A stretch of DNA of 64,000 nucleotides. Source: Flagellimonas sp. CMM7 (GTDB taxonomy: Bacteria > Bacteroidota > Bacteroidia > Flavobacteriales > Flavobacteriaceae). The stretch lies in assembly GCF_021390195.1 (NCBI RefSeq), contig NZ_CP090003.1:2997501-3061500 (forward strand). Direction: 5' to 3'. Every line of letters starts with the position of its first letter. Within the stretch, counting starts at the first letter, position 1. This document shows, piece by piece, positions 26,791-35,060 of this stretch. Under the pieces are notes generated by a model. The model was given only the letters and a program-made list of their open reading frames with translations, was not told the origin of the DNA and searched no databases. The position numbers were made by a program, and so were the translations under genes.

Positions 26791-28314
26791 CTAATACCCC
26801 GTGTTTTGATCTAAGAGTCCGTCAGATCTATCGACTTCCGATTGAGGGAACGGAAACACCTCATACCTTGGATCCCAATCGCCTCCAAAAATTGTTGGTC
26901 CTAAATCCCATCGAACAATATCAAACCAACGATGTGGTTCTAAGGCTAATTCCACTCTTTTTTCCTGCATCATTGCAGCTAATAAATCTCCATCTGCGGC
27001 AGTAGTGGCGGCAAGGCCAGCTCTAGTTCTAATGTCATCTATTTGTGTTCTTGCAACTCCCAAGTCTCCACTACCTCTAATAAGCGCTTCAGCATATAAC
27101 AATTTTACTTCTGCTAAACGCATCCAACGTTCATTATTAAAGTCTGCTTGTTGATTAGGGGCATGATTTCCAGGAACTGTGTTTATTTCACCACGATACT
27201 TTTTTAAGGTATAGTTTGTTGAAGACCATTCTGTATCATAAGGTAAAGATTCAAATGTGGTAAAATACATATCACCATCTTGATATAAAATGGTAGGTAG
27301 CCTTGTATCACCAGCTTCAAAAGAATCTACTAAATCTTGGGTAGGAGCCCACCAACCTAATTTGCCACCCGGAGCACCATTTCCGGCGTCCCAGTACCAA
27401 CCACGTCCAGTACCCTGTGATGCTTTGAAGTTTTCTGAATGGGTGTCATCAAAAACCCAAAGGTTATCATCAGACTGTGGCCCACCATATTGAATTTCAA
27501 AAATAGATTCTGAGTTATTTTCATTGGTAAAGGCAAAAACATCCTCGTAATTGGGAACTAGACTAAATGGGCCATTGTTGACAACATTGGCAAGCGCTGT
27601 TGTGGCAGCTGGCCAATCCTCTCTGAACACATTTACTTTTCCAATTAAGGCTGTTGCGGCCCAAGATGTAGCTCTTCCTGTATTACTGGAATCCCAAGCA
27701 TCTGGCAAACCTGCAGCGGCTGTACCTAAATCACCAAGAATGGCTGTATACAAATCCTCTTGCGTGGCATTTGGCAATGCTAGATTATTAATATCTGTTA
27801 AAACTTCTAGTGCTATAGGTGGAGTTCCAAACATTTTCATTGCTTGAAAATGGAACCAAGCTCTCAAGAACTTTGCTTCAGCTTCTAAAACGGTTTTGTC
27901 CTCTGCTGTTAACTCATTTTCGCCATCCAAATTCCCCAACACTAGGTTCGCGCGAAAAATTCCTTCATAAATCTGTGTGTACACCGCTGCATATGGAACA
28001 TCTGCTGCCCTTAATTGCAGGTTGTCTACGTCTATGGAGATTTGATCACTAGTCACTGGGTCGGCTGCAACATCATCCGTAATCACCATTGACAGTTTCC
28101 AATACTCACCTCTCTCCGATAATGTTTCGGTACTTGTGCCCCAAAAATCCTGTATGGATGAATAGGCTGCAAAGATTGCGCCATCAAAATCCGCACGACT
28201 ATTGTAAAATGTATCAATAGTAATACTATCTAAAGGCTGTAAATCTAGCTCATCGTCGCATGACAAGACTGTCAACGTACAGATAGCGACAAGAAATAAA
28301 ATTTTACTTTTCAT
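26791..28314 (-). CDS. SusD/RagB-family nutrient-binding outer-membrane lipoprotein
   Basis: 507 residues. A signal peptide with lipobox (LTVLSCDDELD) is followed by a SusD-like N-terminal block (LQPLDSITIDTFYNSRADF) and the C-terminal SusD signature (MMQEKRVELALEPHRWFDIVRWD). SusD proteins are lids of the SusC transporter and bind the glycan at the cell surface. It lies 31 bp after susC (28346) in the same direction. Which sugar it binds is not visible; the galactose genes controlled by a common operator suggest a galactoside. Family assignment is firm. Confidence 0.93.
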   Translation of the reverse strand: MKSKILFLVAICTLTVLSCDDELDLQPLDSITIDTFYNSRADFDGAIFAAYSSIQDFWGTSTETLSERGEYWKLSMVITDDVAADPVTSDQISIDVDNLQLRAADVPYAAVYTQIYEGIFRANLVLGNLDGENELTAEDKTVLEAEAKFLRAWFHFQAMKMFGTPPIALEVLTDINNLALPNATQEDLYTAILGDLGTAAAGLPDAWDSSNTGRATSWAATALIGKVNVFREDWPAATTALANVVNNGPFSLVPNYEDVFAFTNENNSESIFEIQYGGPQSDDNLWVFDDTHSENFKASQGTGRGWYWDAGNGAPGGKLGWWAPTQDLVDSFEAGDTRLPTILYQDGDMYFTTFESLPYDTEWSSTNYTLKKYRGEINTVPGNHAPNQQADFNNERWMRLAEVKLLYAEALIRGSGDLGVARTQIDDIRTRAGLAATTAADGDLLAAMMQEKRVELALEPHRWFDIVRWDLGPTIFGGDWDPRYEVFPFPQSEVDRSDGLLDQNTGY

Positions 28315-28345
28315 GATTTTTCTTTTATTTTAAAATAACAATTTT

Positions 28346-31300
28346 TTAGTTAAAACTAACTGACCATCCCAATTGAATTATCCTGGGTAAAGGAGCTTGT
28401 CCATCATCTTGCCCTGTTGCAAGCGGGTTATTACCTTTTTGGAAACTTTGGGCCCGACCAACTTCTGGATCAAAACCTGAATAGTTGGTGAAAGTCGCTA
28501 GATTCTGTACACTTACAAAAAATCTCATATTGGAAACAAAATTGTTGGTCCAACTTTGTAATGCATCTTTTGGTACGGTATACCCTAATTGTATGTTCTG
28601 GATCCTTAAGTAATCAGCATCTTCGATAAAACGGTCTGAAATACGGTTATTTCCATTCGGATCTCCAGGGCCAGCCAATCTTGGATTAGAACTGGAATTG
28701 GTTGTACCCTCTCCTGTCCATCGGTTCAATACCTGTGTACTGAAGTTGTTGGTTCCAGTCAATCCTTCTAATGTAATTCTTGATGAATTGAAAATCTGCC
28801 TGTCTCCAACTCCTCTTAGCAAGGCTGAAAAATCAAATCCCTTGTACTTGGCTTGAAGATTTAAGCCATAAAAGAATCCAGGATAAGGACTACCTAGTAT
28901 GGTTCTATCTCCTGCATCTACTCTACCATCACCATTTACATCCACAAATCGGATATCACCAGGAGAGGGAGTACCATTGGCATCTGGAATTGCCGCCGCG
29001 ACTTCTGCATCATTTTGGTATAAACCATCTGTTTTATACCCAAAGAAATGACCTAAACTCTCCCCAACAATGGTTCTATGGGATTGTGCACCTCCCACAC
29101 CCGTAATTATCGCATTAACCGGTCCTAAACTTTGAACCGTGTTTTTCACGGTTGTGATGTTGAACCCAACTCCATATTCAAAATCGTCTCCAATTTTGTC
29201 TTTATAATTCAAAGCAAGTTCAATACCCGAGTTGGTAATTTCACCTGCATTTGTAGGGGCAGGCAAGAAGAATCCACTGGCAAATGGAAGAGGCAAGTTT
29301 ACCAATGCATCCTCATTTGTTTTCTTGAAGTAATCAAACACCCCGGTAATTTTACCCTTAAGGAAGCTAAAATCCAATCCTATATCAATTTGCTTAGAGG
29401 TTTCCCATCCTATCTGTTGATTTGCAAATGTGGTTGGCGCAGGACCAACTACGGTTCCCTGATCATCTCCCAATACATAAAATATGTTGTTGTTTAATGT
29501 AGTAAGGAAAGGAAAAGTTCTGGCAGTACCGTCTCCAAGGTTCTGGTTTCCTAATTCACCATAGCCTACTCTCAACTTTAAATCATCTATAAAACTATAA
29601 TCACTCATGAAATCTTCTTGAGAGATTCTCCAACCTACCGAGATGGAAGGGAAAATGTCATCTCTATTATTTTCCGCAAATTTGGAGGTAGCATCTCGAC
29701 GAACATTAACAGTTGCCAAATATTTTCCTTTATAATTGTAGGTCAAACGCCCAATAACACCTTGTAAGGTAAAGAGGTCGGCTTCATTTGCTCCAGCAAC
29801 TGTTGTACCACTAGCTGCGAAGTTATCGTTAAACAAGTTTCTACCTTGTAATCTTACCTTGTCAAATTGAAATTTCGTTTGCTCAAAACCAATCAGTGCT
29901 CCAAAGTTGTGATCACCGAATGTCCTATCATAAGATAGTGTAGCACCCGTAGTCAATGTTAATTCTATTGGTCTTGACTGAACAAGCAAAGACTGCCTGG
30001 TTGAGTTGCCATCAAAAGTGGTTTCCGCTTGGAAGAAGTCACCAGATCCCACATTGTAATCAATACCGATGGAAGGTCTTAATTTCAAGTTGTCTATAAT
30101 TTCCCATTCTCCAAAGAAGTGTCCAAGCACTTTTCTATTCTGAATAGTGGTCTGGTTTATTCTTTCATCTGTTAGTTGTAAGAGGTTAGCCCCGGTTGCA
30201 CCACCCAATGTGCTTGGGTTGGCCAAATTATAACCAAATGGGCCATCACCGAATAATTGAAAAAATGGAGCATTTAAAGCTGCATTAAAACCTGCGTTTA
30301 AGGCTCCTTCACTCTGGGTCAAACGATCACTTTGGCTTATCTGTAAGGACTCACCAAACTTTAATCGTTTACCAACTTTGAATTCAGAATTCGCTCTTAA
30401 AGAATATCGTTTAAATGATTGGGCCCTTTGTATACCTTCGTTATCAAGAAAAGAACCTGAAATATAATAGGTTCCATTTTCACCTCCGCCACTTACACCT
30501 ACGTTATGATTTTGTACGAAACTATCTTGGAAAATAGCATCTTGCCAATCAACATTGGGTTGTCCGCTAAAAGCCGAAAAATCTCTACCCAATTCTTGTT
30601 GGATGCCAATATATTGCTGAACATTAAGAACATCCAGCGTTTCTCTTGGTGAAGCAGAGGAAATGTAACCATCGTAGGTTACTTTTGGATCTCCTCTGGT
30701 TCCTTTTTTAGTGGTTATGATAATTACACCATTGGCACCTCTTGCACCATAAATAGCTGCGGAAGCCGCATCTTTTAAAACATCTATGGATTCAATATCG
30801 CTTGGATTAATACTTGCCAGCGGATTTGAATCCGTAGTGGATGATGTATTTACCGTTATATTATTGGTTCCTACTAAAGGTACACCATCTATTACATAAA
30901 GCGGGTTGGCATCTGCACTTAATGTTCCAACACCCCTAATATTAACGCTAATAGGAGCTCCTGGGTCACCACTCCTGTTGGTAATATTAACACCAGAAAG
31001 GGTACCGGCCAACACTTGATCCACACTTACAATAGGTTGTTTTACAATTTCAACAGCATTGAGAGAACTTACGGCACCAGTAAGGTCAGCTTTTCTTTGA
31101 GTACCATACCCTACAACCACCACTTCGCTCAACGATTGGGCATCAGGTTGTAAAGTAACATTTATTGTTGTTCTTCCATCAACATCAATCTCTTGCACTC
31201 CATAGCCTACATAGGAGAAAACAAGAGTGTTGGAACCTTCCGGGACATTGATGGTATAGTTTCCATCAAAATCGGCAACGGCACCTGTTGTAGTTCCTTG

Positions 31301-31459
31301 AACCACAATACTAGCTCCCGGTAAAGGGCCATCAGAATCCGCAATAGCTCCAGATACCGTGGTTTGTGCCAGCGATGTCTGTACTCCGAAAATAAGAAGA
31401 ACGAACAGTGCAGAAAAGGCTGACTTCGTCGTCTTAAGTTTAGTTAAAGTTTGCTTCAT
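28346..31459 (-). CDS. SusC-family TonB-dependent outer-membrane transporter
   Basis: 1037 residues. After the signal peptide (ending SLAQ) come a carboxypeptidase-like regulatory domain (GPLPGASIVVQGTTTG), the SusC plug (DQVLAGTLSGVNI, LYVIDGVPLVG, AAIYGARGANGVIIITTKKG), and a long beta-barrel. It imports oligosaccharides using TonB energy. It is the first gene of the nine-gene minus-strand operon. Upstream, between it and the GntR gene, are a -7 box and three GntR-type operator sites. Together with SusD it should be the most strongly expressed pair, because a terminator follows susD. Confidence 0.94.
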   Translation of the reverse strand: MKQTLTKLKTTKSAFSALFVLLIFGVQTSLAQTTVSGAIADSDGPLPGASIVVQGTTTGAVADFDGNYTINVPEGSNTLVFSYVGYGVQEIDVDGRTTINVTLQPDAQSLSEVVVVGYGTQRKADLTGAVSSLNAVEIVKQPIVSVDQVLAGTLSGVNITNRSGDPGAPISVNIRGVGTLSADANPLYVIDGVPLVGTNNITVNTSSTTDSNPLASINPSDIESIDVLKDAASAAIYGARGANGVIIITTKKGTRGDPKVTYDGYISSASPRETLDVLNVQQYIGIQQELGRDFSAFSGQPNVDWQDAIFQDSFVQNHNVGVSGGGENGTYYISGSFLDNEGIQRAQSFKRYSLRANSEFKVGKRLKFGESLQISQSDRLTQSEGALNAGFNAALNAPFFQLFGDGPFGYNLANPSTLGGATGANLLQLTDERINQTTIQNRKVLGHFFGEWEIIDNLKLRPSIGIDYNVGSGDFFQAETTFDGNSTRQSLLVQSRPIELTLTTGATLSYDRTFGDHNFGALIGFEQTKFQFDKVRLQGRNLFNDNFAASGTTVAGANEADLFTLQGVIGRLTYNYKGKYLATVNVRRDATSKFAENNRDDIFPSISVGWRISQEDFMSDYSFIDDLKLRVGYGELGNQNLGDGTARTFPFLTTLNNNIFYVLGDDQGTVVGPAPTTFANQQIGWETSKQIDIGLDFSFLKGKITGVFDYFKKTNEDALVNLPLPFASGFFLPAPTNAGEITNSGIELALNYKDKIGDDFEYGVGFNITTVKNTVQSLGPVNAIITGVGGAQSHRTIVGESLGHFFGYKTDGLYQNDAEVAAAIPDANGTPSPGDIRFVDVNGDGRVDAGDRTILGSPYPGFFYGLNLQAKYKGFDFSALLRGVGDRQIFNSSRITLEGLTGTNNFSTQVLNRWTGEGTTNSSSNPRLAGPGDPNGNNRISDRFIEDADYLRIQNIQLGYTVPKDALQSWTNNFVSNMRFFVSVQNLATFTNYSGFDPEVGRAQSFQKGNNPLATGQDDGQAPLPRIIQLGWSVSFN

Positions 31460-31538
31460 AATCTTTAAAAATTGGTTATTGAATTAATTTTAATTGAGTT
31501 TAGTTAATGAATAGTGAAACGGTTCACCTTACAAGCCA

Positions 31539-31587
31539 ATAGCTCACTATAACTAAATTTCAAATTCTTCAAAATATAGTATGTTAT
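31539..31587. promoter_or_regulatory. Two upstream GntR-type operator copies (sites 1 and 2)
   Basis: ATAGCTCACTAT (31539-31550) fits the dyad ATAGnnnnCTAT exactly; ATAGTATGTTAT (31576-31587) has one mismatch. They lie in the susC leader, 36-37 bp apart from each other and from site 3 at 31612. They are weaker versions of the operator described at 31604. Confidence 0.5.
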
Positions 31588-31603
31588 TTGAGAAAAACGA
31601 TTA

Positions 31604-31635
31604 ACTATGATATAGTGTGCTATTAGTCAAATGTA
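31604..31635 (-). promoter_or_regulatory. susC promoter with GntR operator (site 3)
   Basis: The minus strand carries TACATTTG (31635-31628, a TAnnTTTG -7 box), five bases, then a 19-nt operator (31622-31604) reading TAGCACACTATATCATAGT. The start of transcription would fall at the edge of the operator, so a bound GntR protein would block it. The whole 32-nt module is 28/32 identical to 33017-33048. No TTG -33 box is visible at normal distance. Confidence 0.65.
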
Positions 31636-31905
31636 AAACAAAATTTTTAATATTTAAAAATGATAGTTATAAAATAGCGGATTTAACAAAATAAGTTGCA
31701 TTTTGTTGTATTATTGTCATTTCGGGTATTTAAAAAATAAATGGGTGTGTAACAAGTTGTCAAGTGTTCACGGGGTTTACCGTGGTAAGAGCAGAGTTGT
31801 ATTAACAGTTGTTAATGAAAGACAGTTTTGGGTTGGAATTGATATTTAATATTGTTAATCTTATATTGCTCCGATAAATAAGGCAACATCTAGAAAGTTA
31901 GAAAT

Positions 31906-32919
31906 ATGACAGTGGTTGATGTAATAAATAAGTACCAAGAAAAATACGACTTGACAAAACATGAACATTTGGTGCTAGGTATTATCGAATCTATTGACGA
32001 TGGGGTTTTAGAGCGGCAAGATCAACTACCTTCAATAAATGAGATGGTTGCAGAATTGGGTTATGCGAGAAAAACAATCGTTGGTGCTTATGAGGAATTA
32101 AAGAGCAGAGGACTTGTGGAGTCCAAAAAGGCTAAAGGGTATTTTATTGTTAGCAAGGAAACAAATATGGTGAGAAGAATCGCTTTGCTTCTATATTCCC
32201 TTCAGCGTTTTCAAAAGGAATTCTACGACGCTTTTCGAGGAGAATTGGGAGAACGTTTTCAAATTGATGTTTTCTTTCATCACAATAATTTATCTGTATT
32301 TGAAAATACATTGATGAATATTAAGGGTAAATATGGTTTTTATGTAGTTGCTCCCATACCCCATCCGGTTGCAAAATCTTTGTTGGGGTCTTTTTCTTCA
32401 GATAAATTGCTTGTTGTTGATAGGTTTGTTCAGCCAAGCAAGAACTACTCCTATATCAGTCAGGAGTTTGGGAATTCAACATATAACAAGTTGTTAAAAT
32501 TACTCCCAAAAATAAGAAAGTACAAGCTGTTTGTGTTATTTGTAGATGAAGATGGAGATCTTCCCAAAAGCGTTGTAAATGCATTTGAAAAGTTTTTATC
32601 CGATCATAATGTGAAGGGTGTTATAGAAAAGAAATACGACTTATCAATTTTAAAGAAAGATCATTTGTATTTTACTACAAATGATTCTTTTTTATGGGAT
32701 ATACTAAAAGATTGCACGGATAAAAAGTATGTTTTAGGTAAAGATGTTGGCATTCTGTCGCATGATGATCATATCATAAAAAAGTTCATATCCGGAGGAA
32801 TTACTACAATCTCAACAGACTTCAGCGAAATGGGTGTTCAAGCTGCGTTGCATGTAAAAAGCGGTGAGATGACCCAACAAATTACTCCTTCTTATTTAAT
32901 AGATAGAGGTTCTGTATAG
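31906..32919 (+). CDS. GntR-family regulator with a periplasmic-binding-protein-like effector domain
   Basis: 337 residues. The N-terminal winged HTH shows the GntR pattern LPSINEMVAELGYARKTIV and the wing SKKAKGYFIV (to about residue 85). The rest resembles a LacI/periplasmic-binding-protein effector domain (LYFTTNDSFLWD, GILSHDD, TISTDFSEMGVQAALHV), which is the design of XylR/AraR-type regulators. It lies between two promoters that share its likely operator: the divergent susC promoter on the left and the GH36-symporter-galK-galT promoter on the right. I infer that it senses a galactoside and controls both. A paralogue of similar design is at 47263. Confidence 0.88.
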   Translation: MTVVDVINKYQEKYDLTKHEHLVLGIIESIDDGVLERQDQLPSINEMVAELGYARKTIVGAYEELKSRGLVESKKAKGYFIVSKETNMVRRIALLLYSLQRFQKEFYDAFRGELGERFQIDVFFHHNNLSVFENTLMNIKGKYGFYVVAPIPHPVAKSLLGSFSSDKLLVVDRFVQPSKNYSYISQEFGNSTYNKLLKLLPKIRKYKLFVLFVDEDGDLPKSVVNAFEKFLSDHNVKGVIEKKYDLSILKKDHLYFTTNDSFLWDILKDCTDKKYVLGKDVGILSHDDHIIKKFISGGITTISTDFSEMGVQAALHVKSGEMTQQITPSYLIDRGSV

Positions 32920-33016
32920 GACTTTCTTCTTTTTCTGAAATCTATTAATTTGCCTAATAAATTGATATAATCATATTTTAGCATTTATGAATGTGATAAC
33001 ATCTCATTTTTTTTAT

Positions 33017-33048
33017 TACCTTTGAATAGTAGCATACTATATCATAGT
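33017..33048 (+). promoter_or_regulatory. Promoter and GntR operator of the GH36-symporter-galK-galT operon (site 4)
   Basis: TACCTTTG (33017-33024) is a -7 box of TAnnTTTG type, followed by five bases and the operator TAGCATACTATATCATAGT (33030-33048), 18/19 identical to the operator at the susC promoter. The operator covers the expected transcription start. The same spacing and order at both promoters is strong evidence for a shared regulator. Confidence 0.7.
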
Positions 33049-33169
33049 ATTTTGTTCCAAAAGCTTCATGACCTAATTTTTCATTTTAGGCATGCAGCTA
33101 GTTTGTTTAAAAAGTAATTAACGATATAGTTTGAGTTAGTTTAAGTTGTTAGTTTAAATTCAAAAGTGC

Positions 33170-33199
33170 AAAAGCCAGGTATAATTTTATCTGGCTTTT
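33170..33199 (+). terminator. Leader hairpin upstream of the cytoplasmic GH36
   Basis: The arms AAAAGCCAG (33170-33178) and CTGGCTTTT (33191-33199) form a perfect 9-bp stem with a 12-nt loop, 74 bp before the ATG at 33273 and about 140 nt after the start of transcription predicted from 33017. The T-run is short, so it may be an attenuator, a leader stability element or a weak terminator of the upstream GntR gene. Confidence 0.5.
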
Positions 33200-33272
33200 C
33201 TAGGCTAATAGTTGAGTGTCGTGTTTTAGCATTCATACATTCTATAATCAAGTTTTAATTTTTTTTGAAGAA

Positions 33273-35045
33273 ATGATTGTAAGTACAATAGAGAAAGAAA
33301 TAGATTCCCTGATTTTTAACATTAACAAGAAAAATGGTTCAGCCAATTTGGAACTGATAACAGATGAAGGTGCTTTACAAGTTTTCCGATTTGAATACCA
33401 GAACCATGATGATAGCTTTCCAGAGCCATTAAGTCTCCAGTGGAGAATACCTGCAACTAAAGTTAAAGGGATGTGGAAACCTACTGCAGATTTCTCAAAG
33501 CGCATAGAGGCTGATTGGGAACTTGAGAATCATGAATCAAGAATATCTATTGATGCCCCTGTTATTTCCCTTTTTGGCAACCACGACGAAAATGTACTTT
33601 GCTTTGCTTGTTCCAATGTAATAAATAGAGTGGAGATGGCTGTAAAATATAGAGAAGAAGACAACCATTTCTACTGTCAAATCATATTCTTTACTGAAAG
33701 TAAATATCCAATTAAAGATTTTAGCACGGATATCCGTATCGACCAGCGTAAAATTCATTTTTCCCAAGCTTTAAAAGAAACTTCAAAATGGTGGGAAGGT
33801 TATGACAACCTAAAACCAGCTGCAGTGCCGGCAATAGCCAAAAAACCTTTGTACTCTACATGGTATCAATTTCATCAAAATTTAAACAAAGATTTACTGC
33901 TCAAAGAATGCCAAATAGCAAAAGATTTGGGGTTTGAATCAATCATTATTGATGACGGTTGGCAAACGAAAGATACTAATCGAGGATATGATTATACGGG
34001 TGATTGGCTTCCAGAACGTTTTCCCAATATGGCCGAGTTGGTCCAAGAAATACAAAGGTTAGGGATGAAGGTTGGAATTTGGTATTCTGTTCCATTTTGC
34101 GGAAAAAAGTCAAAGGCTTACCAAAAATTCAAAGGCAAATTTTTAACTGAAAATCATAGATGGGCACCTGTTTTTGATCCAAGATATCCTGAGGTCAGAA
34201 ATTATCTGGCGGGTATTTATGTAAGTGCTGCTAGGGATTGGGGTTTAGATGGATTGAAACTTGATTTTATTGATGATTTTAAAAGCTACCCAGAAACTTC
34301 TTTCGATCCTGATGGCAATCGTGACTTTTCATCAATCGATGAGGCTGTGGATGCATTGCTTACACAAGTAATTGTTGAAGTCAAAAAGGTAAATCCAGAT
34401 ATATTCATTGAGTTTAGGCAAAAGTACACTGGGCCGGCCATGCGTAAATATGGTAACATGCTTCGAGCCTTTGACTGCCCAGGGGACTATACTATGAATC
34501 GAGTTCGTATTGCCGATATAAAAATGTTATGTGGTGATACCGTTGTCCATTCCGATATGGTTACTTGGCATTTTGGCGAAGCTGTGCAAGATGCCGCCCT
34601 TCACTACCTGAACACTCTTTTCGGGGTGCCTCAAATCTCAGTAATGCTAGGCGAAGCACCAGAACCTCATTTGAACATGATTCGATTTTACACAAAGTAT
34701 TGGAATGAAAACTCTGAAGTTCTACTATCGGGTGAATTCTTGCCTTCATCTCCATTGGCTAATTATCCAGTGCAACAGGTACAAAAAGATGGTAAAATAA
34801 TATTAGGCGTCTTTGAAAATCAATTTTTAGAACTTAAGAAACTAGATGAAAAAATAGATATTATTAATGCAAAACCCTCTGAAGATGTGGTTATTGTTGT
34901 AAAACAGGGTAATTGTGAGTATAATTGCTCTCTGTATAATTGCGAAGGTGCACTCGTACAACAGCAAACAATCTATTTAGAGGAAGGAATCAATACATTT
35001 AAAATTCCCATATGTGGATTGGCACAGATCAAACCAATTGAATAA
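33273..35045 (+). CDS. Cytoplasmic glycoside hydrolase family 36-like (alpha-galactosidase type)
   Basis: 590 residues from the ATG at 33273, preceded by GAAGAA; a start 57 bases earlier would add an unlikely N-terminus. No signal peptide. The GH36 barrel shows IIIDDGWQT (DDGW 227-230), the nucleophile region GLKLDFIDDF (D331) and RAFDCP (D401), in the same places as in the exported paralogue at 4836. It should cleave alpha-galactosides after import, giving galactose to GalK. It is first of the operon GH36, symporter, galK, galT, and is only 15 bp from the symporter gene. Confidence 0.88.
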   Translation: MIVSTIEKEIDSLIFNINKKNGSANLELITDEGALQVFRFEYQNHDDSFPEPLSLQWRIPATKVKGMWKPTADFSKRIEADWELENHESRISIDAPVISLFGNHDENVLCFACSNVINRVEMAVKYREEDNHFYCQIIFFTESKYPIKDFSTDIRIDQRKIHFSQALKETSKWWEGYDNLKPAAVPAIAKKPLYSTWYQFHQNLNKDLLLKECQIAKDLGFESIIIDDGWQTKDTNRGYDYTGDWLPERFPNMAELVQEIQRLGMKVGIWYSVPFCGKKSKAYQKFKGKFLTENHRWAPVFDPRYPEVRNYLAGIYVSAARDWGLDGLKLDFIDDFKSYPETSFDPDGNRDFSSIDEAVDALLTQVIVEVKKVNPDIFIEFRQKYTGPAMRKYGNMLRAFDCPGDYTMNRVRIADIKMLCGDTVVHSDMVTWHFGEAVQDAALHYLNTLFGVPQISVMLGEAPEPHLNMIRFYTKYWNENSEVLLSGEFLPSSPLANYPVQQVQKDGKIILGVFENQFLELKKLDEKIDIINAKPSEDVVIVVKQGNCEYNCSLYNCEGALVQQQTIYLEEGINTFKIPICGLAQIKPIE

Positions 35046-35060
35046 CTAAAACAAATAATT

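Larger units (their letters stand above)
31460..31905. other. Divergent regulatory region between susC and the GntR gene
   Basis: A 446-bp AT-rich spacer. It holds three GntR-type operator sites (31539-31550, 31576-31587, 31604-31623), a minus-strand -7 box (31628-31635) for susC, and possible weaker signals for the plus-strand GntR gene (TAATATTG at 31847). I see no small gene here. Confidence 0.5.
32920..33272. other. Intergenic region with GH36 promoter, operator and leader hairpin
   Basis: A 353-bp spacer. It contains the -7 box and operator at 33017-33048 and a leader hairpin at 33170-33199. I found no small gene or other RNA. Confidence 0.5.
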
